Shown piece after piece: positions 8,123 to 16,229 of a stretch of DNA of 32,977 bases (its first letter is position 1; every line of letters begins with the position of its first letter). Position numbers and translations under genes: made by a program. Origin of the DNA: Cyanobacterium stanieri LEGE 03274 (GTDB lineage Bacteria > Cyanobacteriota > Cyanobacteriia > Cyanobacteriales > Cyanobacteriaceae); NCBI RefSeq assembly GCF_015207825.1, contig NZ_JADEWC010000034.1, forward strand, positions 1 through 32,977. The letters run 5' to 3'. The notes under the pieces are model-generated. The model did no database searches. It had not been told where the DNA came from and worked only from the letters and a program-made list of their open reading frames with translations.

Positions 8123-9817
8123 ATGAATAAAAAAGTCAATTTTAATATCTTTAAAAAGTTCTGGGATATTGCCAAATTATATTGGTTAGGAGAAGAAAAA
8201 AAAGGAGCTTTTACCCTCCTAATATTATTAGGATTATTACTGATTGGTTACACTCAATTAAGTGTATTATTAAACCGTAATCAAGGGGAATTAATATCTA
8301 CTTTAGCAGCAAAAGATGAGGCTCTTTTTTGGGGTGCGGTGCAATCTTTTTTGACAGTATTGGTAATTTATGTTCCCCTTTTTGCAGGGTTTTCCTATGT
8401 ACAAAGTAAACTTGGTTTGTATTGGCGAAAGTGGTTGAGTGAGCATTTTTTGGGGCGATACTTTGCTAATCGCTCATTTTACCAGTTGAGTGCGAAATAT
8501 AAGGAAATTGATAACCCAGATCAACGTATTTCTGAGGATATAAGGGGTTTTACCCAAGATTCCCTTTTGTTTTTACTGGTGATTGTGCAATCAGTTTTAC
8601 AGGTAATTGCTTTTAGTGCTGTTTTGTGGTCTATTTCTCAACGATTAGTTATCTTTTTATTAGTATATGCGATCGCAGGTACAATTATCACAACGGGGGT
8701 ATTTGGGAAGAAATTAGTTAACCTCAATTTTGCCCAACTACAAAAAGAAGCAAATTTTCGTTTTGGTTTAGTAAGGGTGAGAGAAAATAGCGAATCCATT
8801 GCTTTTTATCAGGGGGAAAGACAAGAAGAAAATCATCTAAATAATTTATTTAACGATGTATATAAAAACTTTAATTCTTTGATCATCTGGCAAGAATTAT
8901 ATTTAGGTTTATTTGTTAATACATTTGAGTTTTTACCCTATGTTATTCCAGCGGTTATAGTTGCTCCTAGTGTTTTATCAGGGGATTTAGAAGTAGGTAA
9001 AGTTAGCGAGGCAACAGGTGCATTTGCAAGAGTATTTTTCTCCTTAAATATTATTGTTAGTCGCTTTCAGTCTCTGACAAGTTTTGCTGCGGGGGTGAAT
9101 CGTTTATCGAGTTTCTATGAGTTTTTAAAAATAGAAGATAAAAAGTCAATTTCTACTCAAAATAAACCGACTATTGACACCGTTATTAGTAATAAAATTG
9201 CCACCAATAAATTAACTTTACAAACTCCCAATTATCAAAATACTCTTTTTGATGACCTTTCCCTAGAATTGCCACCCCAACAGGGTTTATTGATTATGGG
9301 TAGTAGTGGATGCGGTAAAAGTTCCCTTCTAAGGGCTATTGGGGGCTTATGGAATTCTGGCACAGGGGTAATTTATCGACCAAAATTAGAGGAAATGCTA
9401 TTTTTGCCCCAGCGCCCTTACATGATTATTGGTACCCTTAGAGAACAATTAACCTATCCTAGTGTTAATAAATCCATCGATGATCAAGAATTACAAGAGG
9501 TTTTAAACTTAGTTAATTTATCTAATTTAGCAGAAAGATTTGGCGGTTTTGAGGTAGAAAAAGACTGGGGCGAAGTGTTATCTTTAGGGGAACAACAAAG
9601 GGTTGCTTTTGCTCGTATTTTTATTAATAAACCAAAATACGTCATTTTAGATGAAGCTACTAGCGCCTTGGATGTGAACAACGAAGCTAGTTTATATAGC
9701 TATTTAAAGTTACAAAATATTACTTATATTAGTGTTGGACACCGTGAAAGTTTAAAAAATTATCATCAATCAACGATTAATTTTGACGATAATAAATCCA
9801 TACTTATAACAAGTTAA
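8123..9817 (+). CDS. ABC transporter with fused membrane and ATPase domains (SbmA/YddA-like)
   Basis: A 564-residue half-transporter with an N-terminal ABC_membrane_2-type domain (residues about 1-335, hydrophobic stretches near 31-50, 72-95, 150-192 and 262-285) and a C-terminal ATPase. The ATPase shows Walker A GSSGCGKS (393-400), a Q-loop at LPQRPYM (428-434), a signature variant LSLGEQQR (486-493, where LSGGQ is usual), Walker B YVILDEA (506-512), D-loop SALD, and switch His540 in SVGHR. The motif EIDNPDQRISEDI (128-140) is characteristic of the YddA/SbmA/ABCD branch. Relatives import vitamin B12, peptides or acyl-CoA esters; substrate cannot be assigned here. It should act as a homodimer in the cytoplasmic or thylakoid membrane. 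Its ATG follows the toxin remnant's TAA without a gap and lacks an obvious ribosome binding site. Confidence 0.9.
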   Translation: MNKKVNFNIFKKFWDIAKLYWLGEEKKGAFTLLILLGLLLIGYTQLSVLLNRNQGELISTLAAKDEALFWGAVQSFLTVLVIYVPLFAGFSYVQSKLGLYWRKWLSEHFLGRYFANRSFYQLSAKYKEIDNPDQRISEDIRGFTQDSLLFLLVIVQSVLQVIAFSAVLWSISQRLVIFLLVYAIAGTIITTGVFGKKLVNLNFAQLQKEANFRFGLVRVRENSESIAFYQGERQEENHLNNLFNDVYKNFNSLIIWQELYLGLFVNTFEFLPYVIPAVIVAPSVLSGDLEVGKVSEATGAFARVFFSLNIIVSRFQSLTSFAAGVNRLSSFYEFLKIEDKKSISTQNKPTIDTVISNKIATNKLTLQTPNYQNTLFDDLSLELPPQQGLLIMGSSGCGKSSLLRAIGGLWNSGTGVIYRPKLEEMLFLPQRPYMIIGTLREQLTYPSVNKSIDDQELQEVLNLVNLSNLAERFGGFEVEKDWGEVLSLGEQQRVAFARIFINKPKYVILDEATSALDVNNEASLYSYLKLQNITYISVGHRESLKNYHQSTINFDDNKSILITS

Positions 9818-9898
9818 TTATGGTATGGATTATAAAATATTTTGTCAATAGGAGTCAATTTTAATTTATTATTTTTAGTGATGATGATTCGTTTTCAC

Positions 9899-9914
9899 AT
9901 CAAGTTTACTTGAT
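9899..9914. other. Inverted repeat downstream of the ABC transporter gene
   Basis: ATCAAGT, two bases, ACTTGAT: a seven-base inverted repeat 80 bases past the ABC transporter stop. It has no GC-rich stem or T-tract, so a termination role is doubtful; it adjoins the inverted repeat copy at 9920-9963. Confidence 0.4.
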
Positions 9915-9919
9915 AAAAT

Positions 9920-9963
9920 ATACCAAGTCCGATTTGTAAGATTTACTATCATCCACCTTGCCA
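9920..9963 (-). repeat. Dispersed repeat, right-end fragment in inverse orientation
   Basis: The reverse complement reads TGGCAAGG, then GGATGATAG, AAATCTTACAAATCGGACTT and GGTAT. It aligns with the right half of repeat copies 1 and 3 (GCAAGG...GTGATGATATA...AAATCGGATTTGGTAT) with several substitutions. It is a diverged solo right end pointing opposite to the copy at 10061-10160. Confidence 0.6.
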
Positions 9964-10060
9964 CAGTTGACAATAAATAATTATTATCTTTTTTCTGTTC
10001 CCTGTTCCCCACCCTAATTAGTATATTATTGAAATAGGATTTAGTATTATAAGTTAGTAA

Positions 10061-10160
10061 TATAAATGTCTTAGTTCAATTTATTGAACGAACTATAGTT
10101 AGCCGTGTAATTCATTACACGGTGGGTTGCTATTTATAACGAATTACCCGAACTTGATAT
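10061..10160 (+). repeat. Dispersed repeat copy 2 with two perfect stem-loops
   Basis: It begins TCTTAGTTCAAT like copy 1 but ends GAATTACCCGAACTTGATAT, a different right end. Two palindromes are visible: GTTCAAT/ATTGAAC at 10074-10089 and a perfect nine-pair stem CCGTGTAAT/ATTACACGG at 10103-10122. No coding potential. It occupies the middle of the 411-base convergent gap between the ABC transporter and the YggT-family gene; the rest of that gap is AT-rich, with a TGTTCCCTGTTCCC tract near 9997. Confidence 0.75.
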
Positions 10161-10228
10161 AAAAAGATAATATTTCACTAATGTTTCCAGTTTGCTTGTG
10201 AATAATTCTGATTTGGTTTTTTTAATGT

Positions 10229-10663
10229 TTATGGGCGCTTGTACAAATACCTGACGATGGTTACCCCCAACCATCCCAACAGGGCATATACAATAATCGC
10301 TACAATGACGTTAAGATCAAAGACATTCATCCCACCGATAGGATTCATGGTTTCATCGGATACGGGGCTAATAAATAGGGTAGCAAAAGGGCTGATAAAA
10401 GGATCAGAAACGCTGTATATGAATTGGGCAAATTGATTTTCAGGGTTAGCACCCAAAAGACGCAGCATAAATCTAATAAATAGTAAAACTTGTAAAAATC
10501 CTACTAATACATAAATAGTGTTGACAATCCAACGGAATGTAGTCGCCCTTTTTTGTGCTTTTAATTCTCTTTCTCTTTTATGGAGTTTGTAGGCTTCTTC
10601 TTCTTGGCGAAGTTCTTGCTGTTTTTCTAGGTTATCATCTTCATTAAAAGGTTCGTTATTCAT
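10229..10663 (-). CDS. YggT family integral membrane protein
   Basis: A 144-residue protein. Residues 1-45 are highly charged and probably helical (QELRQEEEAYKLHKRERELK). A hydrophobic segment at about 46-70 (IVNTIYVLVGFLQVLLFIRF) is followed by a loop with LLGANPENQFAQFIYSVSDP, and a second hydrophobic segment at about 112-138. The FIRFMLRLLGA and PFISPF motifs are typical of the YggT family, whose plastid/cyanobacterial relatives include CCB3, which is linked to covalent haem attachment to cytochrome b6. Which paralogue this is cannot be decided. The extended charged N-terminus is longer than in enterobacterial YggT. It follows the CPBP protease gene on the same strand after 261 bases with a possible terminator. 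Confidence 0.85.
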   Translation of the reverse strand: MNNEPFNEDDNLEKQQELRQEEEAYKLHKRERELKAQKRATTFRWIVNTIYVLVGFLQVLLFIRFMLRLLGANPENQFAQFIYSVSDPFISPFATLFISPVSDETMNPIGGMNVFDLNVIVAIIVYALLGWLGVTIVRYLYKRP

Positions 10664-10810
10664 GGTTATGGTAATTATAAATTGTAAGAAGTTTGTTGTA
10701 TTAATGTAATTTTTTTTGATTCTGTAAAATATTTTTATTATTACTCATTATCAAGATATTGTTATAAACTTTTAATAATTAGTATTATTTCTCTAAAGTT
10801 GTAATTAATT

Positions 10811-10837
10811 AATAAAATCCCCCATGATGAGGGATTT
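10811..10837 (-). terminator. Possible intrinsic terminator after the CPBP protease gene
   Basis: On the minus strand AAATCCC pairs with GGGATTT around a nine-base loop (10815-10837), and the stem runs into TTATTAATT. It lies 88 bases past the stop of the CPBP protease gene. The stem is short and the U-tract interrupted, so strength is uncertain. Confidence 0.4.
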
Positions 10838-10924
10838 AAGGTTGTTTAGATAACCATTTTAGGTCTTAAAAAAAATTCTCAAATATTTTTTATTGTTATG
10901 GTGAACGATTTTTTGTGAATGGAG

Positions 10925-12400
10925 TTAATTGATTTTACTGCCTAATAAAAATAAACTAAATAGAGTACCACTATTCCATAAACTATGTACCATAATCGAA
11001 GATAATAAACTGCGAGAGCGAGTGTAAACTATCCCCAATAAAATTCCTAGGGTGGCTAAGGGTAAGATTTCTGATAAGCTAAGATGGGCGATCGCAAATA
11101 CACCTCCACTAAGTATAATAGCCCCCCATACTGGCATATAACGAGTTAAAGAAGGTAACAAAAAGCCACGAAAAACTATCTCTTCAAAAATGGGCGCGGC
11201 TACGGAGGCAGTGATAAAGAAAATCAACAGGGCAACTTTATCTTGGGATTCCAACGCCAACATCAATAAAGGATTACTACCCCCTTGCCCATGCCAAATT
11301 TGTTGGTTAAGGAAAGATACTAAAAACACTAGGGGAATGGCGGTTAAATAGCCCCCTAAACCCCACCAAAACCAATTTTTATTAGTCAATTTAAACCAAC
11401 CTTCTGGCAGAGGAAAAAAGGGCTTGACAGATAAATACAACACCAATAAACCACTACCTGCCATCAAGAAATAACTAACTAACACGTATAAAGCCTTACC
11501 TCTAATGCTTAAACCCGCAGGATTAAAACCACTGGCACTAAACAAAATTGGTAATAGTATTTGAGAAACGAAGAAAAAACCAATGATTAATACTTGTAAA
11601 ATGGTTTCCCAATCCCATTTTAATTCCCATGATAAATTACCATTAACCGCAATAATGGATGATTCTTTTTTCAGTAACCATTGAATTAGTAAAAAAATTA
11701 GTAAACCTGTGCCAATAACTCCTCCTAAAAAGGGGATGATACTAAGGATAATTAATCTAATGGTGGCTTTTTCTGCTAAGGTTTGTTGTTGTGATTTTAT
11801 TTCTAATAGTTTATCTTGATTATTCTGGTTTTGATAATATTTGGTGAGGGCTGTTAATTTAAACCAATCTTCTAAATTTTCATTAATGATAGTTTCAGAA
11901 TTTGCTTCAATGTTACCTTCTGATTGCCATAGGTTATTTAGGGTTGATGCCACTGAATTATTAGATATTTGTTGCCAATATTCTGAGGCTTTTTCTGTAT
12001 TATTTTGAGTAGCGTTAATTAACCCTATTTTTATGGTTAACTGTTCAATGATTTCTTGGTTTTTATCTAAACTTTGTTTAATTTGTTGTCTGGGAGTTTC
12101 TGATAAGGTTATTAATTCTTTTTCTTTTTCTTCTTCTTGTTTAGTGATAGCATTTAATACTTTTTCATATTGTTTTTCTGCTACTTGATAGGGATTATTT
12201 CCCACTAAACTAGGGGCAATTTGGTTTAAGTTTTCGTTGTCTGATGTTTCTAATTCGGCAACGTTAAGAATGAGGTTGGTTTGATATAATTCTAGTTGTG
12301 ATTGTACTTGCGGTTCTGCTAAACTTTGTCCTAGGGCGAAAAATACACTTAATAATGATATTACTGTGATTATGGCTAAGAGCGATCGTTTTATATTCAT
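10925..12400 (-). CDS. CPBP-family intramembrane metalloprotease with large N-terminal extension
   Basis: A 491-residue membrane protein whose C-terminal part (about 345-490) is the CPBP/ABI (CAAX-prenyl-protease-like) domain: motif 1 EEIVFRG (407-413), His439 in FAIAHLSLSE, and His472 in SIMVHSLWN, the expected glutamates and histidines of the metal site. Residues 1-28 form a signal-anchor. Residues 30-212 form a Gln/Glu/Asn-rich helical domain outside the membrane, probably periplasmic, and further membrane segments begin at about 214, 268 and 304. Cyanobacterial homologues with this long extension are common, and their substrates are largely unknown. It follows the kinase gene on the same strand after 232 bases. 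Confidence 0.88.
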   Translation of the reverse strand: MNIKRSLLAIITVISLLSVFFALGQSLAEPQVQSQLELYQTNLILNVAELETSDNENLNQIAPSLVGNNPYQVAEKQYEKVLNAITKQEEEKEKELITLSETPRQQIKQSLDKNQEIIEQLTIKIGLINATQNNTEKASEYWQQISNNSVASTLNNLWQSEGNIEANSETIINENLEDWFKLTALTKYYQNQNNQDKLLEIKSQQQTLAEKATIRLIILSIIPFLGGVIGTGLLIFLLIQWLLKKESSIIAVNGNLSWELKWDWETILQVLIIGFFFVSQILLPILFSASGFNPAGLSIRGKALYVLVSYFLMAGSGLLVLYLSVKPFFPLPEGWFKLTNKNWFWWGLGGYLTAIPLVFLVSFLNQQIWHGQGGSNPLLMLALESQDKVALLIFFITASVAAPIFEEIVFRGFLLPSLTRYMPVWGAIILSGGVFAIAHLSLSEILPLATLGILLGIVYTRSRSLLSSIMVHSLWNSGTLFSLFLLGSKIN

Positions 12401-12632
12401 GTTTTATTGATTGAATTGTTTTATTTATTACTGTATCAAAATTTGTCCTTTAATAAAAATAATGATTGTATTTCTCCTGTGAGTTTTGATAATTTTTAGC
12501 TAATGATTTTTAAGTTTTATGATTAGTTATCAAAGAATGATATTTTCTTAACTTACCCATGATATATATATGAGTAGAGATTTTTTAATTAATTAATTAA
12601 GTTCAGATTATTGATAATTTATCAGTAAGTTT

Positions 12633-14408
12633 TTAAATAGAGTTTATAGAAGCATATGGAATAACATTTTGTAAGGAAATTATCTGACATTTATTATTTA
12701 CTAAAACTAATATTATAAGCATTTTATTTTTTAAATTATTAATATTGATGATGGTCTTTTGTAAATCAAAACTGTTCACTAGATTTCCTTTTAAATCTAA
12801 ACATAATATTTTTCCTTGAGAACTTGCACAGATAAAATAATTGTCAAAAGCGACAATAAATTGAGAGTAAAAATTTAAAGGTATTCTTTTGATGGTAAAA
12901 GGTTTAAGATTAATAATAATTAGATGATTAGTAAATTTTTCTCTAGCTATAAAGTAGTTTTTATGTTGAGGATTAATCTTAATATTTTCTAGGGGTAAGT
13001 TTAAACAATAGTGATTATACCAAGCTCCTTTTCTGGTAAAAAATTTCCAAAATGTATAGTTTTTATTAACTTCTTTTTGTTCAAATATTACCAATCCATG
13101 TCCTTGGTCAATTATTATAATTTCTTTGGGGAAAAAGTCTTCTATAGAAGGCATTAAACAACTTAAATCATCTAATTTGATTAACTGAAATTTTTTATTT
13201 AGATTGTCGTTAATTCCTAAGGTTAACCATTGACAACTAGGGGCGATCGCACTTATAAAAATATTAGCAGAAAAAGAATATAAAAGACTTATATCTTCAG
13301 ATAAAACATTAAAAAAATAACAATAAATATCAGTATTTTTAACGACTACAAAACAACCATCATTAATAATTTGTAAATCGATGATATTACCATCAAAAAA
13401 TTTTACCTTAGTAGCAAAAATAGATAACTGATTATTAATAACCTGATATTGCTTAATAACAACCTTATTATCAACGGCGAAATAAAAATAAGATTCACTA
13501 ACCACAAACAAAGGAAAAACATGATCTAAACTATCAATAATATCAACTTGAAACGCACCATTTTCCCCCTCTAAAAAACCATCAAAAAAAGGACTCCTAT
13601 CCACAATTTTTGTATCTAAACCCAATAAAAATCGTAAAACTTGCCCTTTCATTTCCTTAGCAGTGCGAAAACGATGACTTGGCAACTTTGCCAAAGCAGT
13701 CTTTAAAATATCTTGCAAAAAAGGCGATAAATGTTCAGGAATATCAGGAGAATAATTAAGATGCCCTATCATAATTTCCTTTGGGCTACCAGAAAAAGGA
13801 CGTTTTCCCGTCAATAATTCATATAGAATAATCCCCACAGCGTAAATATCCGAACTATAGGAATATTTACCATAAAATTGCTCAGGGGCCATATAGGCAG
13901 GAGAACCAGTATCCCCTAAACTATGAATATCATTCCCCTTATCTTCTATCTCAATTTTTGCCACTCCAAAATCAGATATTTTGGCAACCCAACCATTAGG
14001 AGAAACTGTTAATAAAATATTTTCTGGCTTTAAATCTCGGTGAATAATTCCTTTTAAATGGACATAAGATAAACCAGATAAAATATCGACAATTATTTTT
14101 AGTTTTTGTTCTATATTTAATCCAATAGAACTATCAATAAAATCTCTTAAAGTACCACTATCACAATATTCTGTTACCAAAAAACGATTTTTTTTACTAT
14201 GCTCTAAACCTTGACAACGGATAATATTTTCATGGTCTAAACTTAATAAAATTCTGGTTTCTCGTAAAAACTTTTTTGTGGAAAACTTTTGGGCGTCTAA
14301 CTGTTTTAGGGCAAATAATTCCCCCGTTTGTCGATGAATGGCACTATACACTTTACCAAATTGCCCTTCCCCTACTAGGCTTAACATTCGATAATTACTA
14401 CTTTTCAC
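12633..14408 (-). CDS. Ser/Thr protein kinase with propeller-like C-terminal domain
   Basis: A 591-residue eukaryotic-type (Hanks) kinase. The catalytic domain spans residues 6-262: glycine loop GEGQFGKV (13-20), Lys35 in FALKQL, Glu50 in FLRETRIL, catalytic loop HRDLKPEN (123-130), DFG (146-148), GSPAYMAPEQF (168-178) and DIYAVGIILYELLTGKRPF. Residues about 275-591 contain no membrane segment but show recurring beta-strand blocks such as FICASSQGKILCLDLKGNLV, which look like blades of a WD/PQQ-type propeller. This would be a soluble kinase with a fused interaction or sensor domain. The start is GTG at 14408, seven codons before an in-frame ATG at 14387 that would clip the first beta-strand. 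It lies 82 bases downstream of purH. The AT-rich C-terminal half is typical of poorly conserved regions. Confidence 0.93.
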   Translation of the reverse strand: MKSSNYRMLSLVGEGQFGKVYSAIHRQTGELFALKQLDAQKFSTKKFLRETRILLSLDHENIIRCQGLEHSKKNRFLVTEYCDSGTLRDFIDSSIGLNIEQKLKIIVDILSGLSYVHLKGIIHRDLKPENILLTVSPNGWVAKISDFGVAKIEIEDKGNDIHSLGDTGSPAYMAPEQFYGKYSYSSDIYAVGIILYELLTGKRPFSGSPKEIMIGHLNYSPDIPEHLSPFLQDILKTALAKLPSHRFRTAKEMKGQVLRFLLGLDTKIVDRSPFFDGFLEGENGAFQVDIIDSLDHVFPLFVVSESYFYFAVDNKVVIKQYQVINNQLSIFATKVKFFDGNIIDLQIINDGCFVVVKNTDIYCYFFNVLSEDISLLYSFSANIFISAIAPSCQWLTLGINDNLNKKFQLIKLDDLSCLMPSIEDFFPKEIIIIDQGHGLVIFEQKEVNKNYTFWKFFTRKGAWYNHYCLNLPLENIKINPQHKNYFIAREKFTNHLIIINLKPFTIKRIPLNFYSQFIVAFDNYFICASSQGKILCLDLKGNLVNSFDLQKTIININNLKNKMLIILVLVNNKCQIISLQNVIPYASINSI

Positions 14409-14444
14409 CAGATGACACCCATAATTTTATCTTTGGATATGTAT

Positions 14445-14450
14445 AGTATA
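14445..14450 (-). promoter_or_regulatory. Possible -10 element for the kinase gene
   Basis: TATACT on the minus strand, 36 bases upstream of the kinase GTG, in the gap after purH. No convincing -35 is found at 17-base spacing, so this is a weak candidate. Confidence 0.3.
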
Positions 14451-14490
14451 ACCATGACCTAACACCTAATATCCCACACCTAAAAACCAA

Positions 14491-16026
14491 TTAATGTAAG
14501 AAATGCCTTACCCCAGTAAATACCATCACCAAACCTAACTCATCGGCTGCTTTAATGGAGTCTTTATCTTTAATTGAGCCTCCTGGTTGAATTATCGCTG
14601 TGATACCTGCAGCGGCCGCAGTGCGGACAGAATCATCAAAGGGGAAAAAGGCATCACTAGCTAAATAAGCCCCTTGGGCTTGATTTCCTGCTTGTTCTAG
14701 GGCGATTTTCACCGAGCCTACCCGATTCATTTGCCCTGCACCGATACCGAGGGTAGTACGATTTTTGCTAATGGCGATCGCATTTGATTTTACATGTTTA
14801 ACAATCTTCCAAGCAAAGAATAACTCTTTTAATTGCTCTTCGGTGGGTTTTTTCTCGGTGACAACTTCCCATTGGGCAGGGCTTTCGATTTGTATATCAT
14901 TATCTTGCACTAAAAAGCCCCCGGCGATCGCCTTTATATTATCCTGACTACCTGCATATAAATCCGAGAGAATCAACACCCTTAAATTAGGCTTTTTAGC
15001 TAAAATTTGTTTTGCTTCCTCAGTGCAATCAGGGGCAACAATACATTCTAAGAAAATCTTACTCATAGCCGTAGCCGTAGGGGCATCAATGGGGCGATTT
15101 AGGGCGACAATACCCCCAAAAGCCGAGACAGAATCCGCCTCATAAGCCTTATTATAAGCATCTATCAGACTAGAACCCACAGCCACCCCACAGGGGTTAG
15201 TATGTTTGACAATTACCGCCGCTGGTTCATCTTCGGGAAATTCGGCTATTATTCTTCTAGTAGCCTCTAAATCCACCAAATTGTTATAACTTAACTCCTT
15301 ACCCTGTAACTGCTGCGCCCCTGCCCAACCAGTTTTTTGATTACCGCTTTGATACCAACTCGCCTGTTGATGGGGGTTTTCTCCATAACGTAGGGTTGCA
15401 ATTTTTTGTCCACCGATGCCATAATAACCCTGGGTATCTGGGGCAACTTCACCGAAATAACGACAAATGGCCTGATCATAACTTGCTGTCATGGCAAAGG
15501 CTTCCGCCGAACGAGCTTGACGAAATTCGAGGGTAGTTTTACCGCCATGGGCTCTCAATTCTTCGATATATTGATTATACATGGCAGGGTTAGTTAATAC
15601 CGCCACATGGTGATAATTTTTTGCCGTCGCCCTCACCATGGCAGGGCCACCAATATCGATTTTTTCGATCGCCTCTGCTAAGGTACAATTAGGATCGGCA
15701 ATGGTTTGTTCAAAGGGATATAAGTTCACCACCACCGCATCAAAAGCCCTAATGTCGTTGGCTTTTAAATCTGCTAAGTCTTCTTCGGTATCACGGGCAA
15801 GGATACCCCCATGGATACGAGGATGTAAGGTTTTTACCCTACCGCCCAAAATTTCGGGTGAGCCTGTGTAGTCACTTACTTTAGTTACTTTTATTCCTGC
15901 GGATTGGAGGGTTTTGGCTGTACCACCACTACTGACGATGTCAAAGCCAAATTCGTTAACTAATGTTTGCGCTAACTCTACAATACCTGTTTTATCTGAA
16001 ACGCTTAATAAAGCTAAACCTGTCAT
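14491..16026 (-). CDS. purH: Bifunctional AICAR formyltransferase / IMP cyclohydrolase
   Basis: Catalyses the last two steps of purine synthesis: formylation of AICAR with 10-formyl-tetrahydrofolate, then ring closure to IMP. The 511-residue length is standard. The N-terminal cyclohydrolase (MGS-like) domain shows KTLHPRIHGGILAR (65-78) and IDIGGPAMVRATAKN (123-137). The formyltransferase half shows RYGENPHQQA (212-221) and KHTNPCGVA (273-281), whose Lys-His are catalytic, plus the C-terminal PGGSIKDKDSI block. The ATG at 16026 begins MTGLALLSVSDKTGIVELA, the expected N-terminus. It heads a same-strand run with the kinase, and diverges from sppA across a 203-base gap. Confidence 0.98.
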   Translation of the reverse strand: MTGLALLSVSDKTGIVELAQTLVNEFGFDIVSSGGTAKTLQSAGIKVTKVSDYTGSPEILGGRVKTLHPRIHGGILARDTEEDLADLKANDIRAFDAVVVNLYPFEQTIADPNCTLAEAIEKIDIGGPAMVRATAKNYHHVAVLTNPAMYNQYIEELRAHGGKTTLEFRQARSAEAFAMTASYDQAICRYFGEVAPDTQGYYGIGGQKIATLRYGENPHQQASWYQSGNQKTGWAGAQQLQGKELSYNNLVDLEATRRIIAEFPEDEPAAVIVKHTNPCGVAVGSSLIDAYNKAYEADSVSAFGGIVALNRPIDAPTATAMSKIFLECIVAPDCTEEAKQILAKKPNLRVLILSDLYAGSQDNIKAIAGGFLVQDNDIQIESPAQWEVVTEKKPTEEQLKELFFAWKIVKHVKSNAIAISKNRTTLGIGAGQMNRVGSVKIALEQAGNQAQGAYLASDAFFPFDDSVRTAAAAGITAIIQPGGSIKDKDSIKAADELGLVMVFTGVRHFLH

Positions 16027-16183
16027 TAATTTACTATAAAAATACTAATTACGATCAAACAATAGCTTACCATAGTTGCTATTAGTCCATTCTTTGCTTA
16101 TGGGGAAACCATGGATAATTATTATTTCTTGTTTCTTGCTCTAATGATTCATTCTCAATTATCAATTATTCTCCTATATTAGA

Positions 16184-16189
16184 TATAAT
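16184..16189 (+). promoter_or_regulatory. -10-like TATAAT upstream of sppA
   Basis: A perfect TATAAT lies 40 bases before the sppA ATG. The -35 is poor (TTATCA, 19-base spacing at best). Placement in the divergent purH/sppA gap is sensible for an sppA promoter. Confidence 0.45.
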
Positions 16190-16229
16190 GATTCGCCCTT
16201 AGACAACGGGATAAAATTGAAATAGTACC

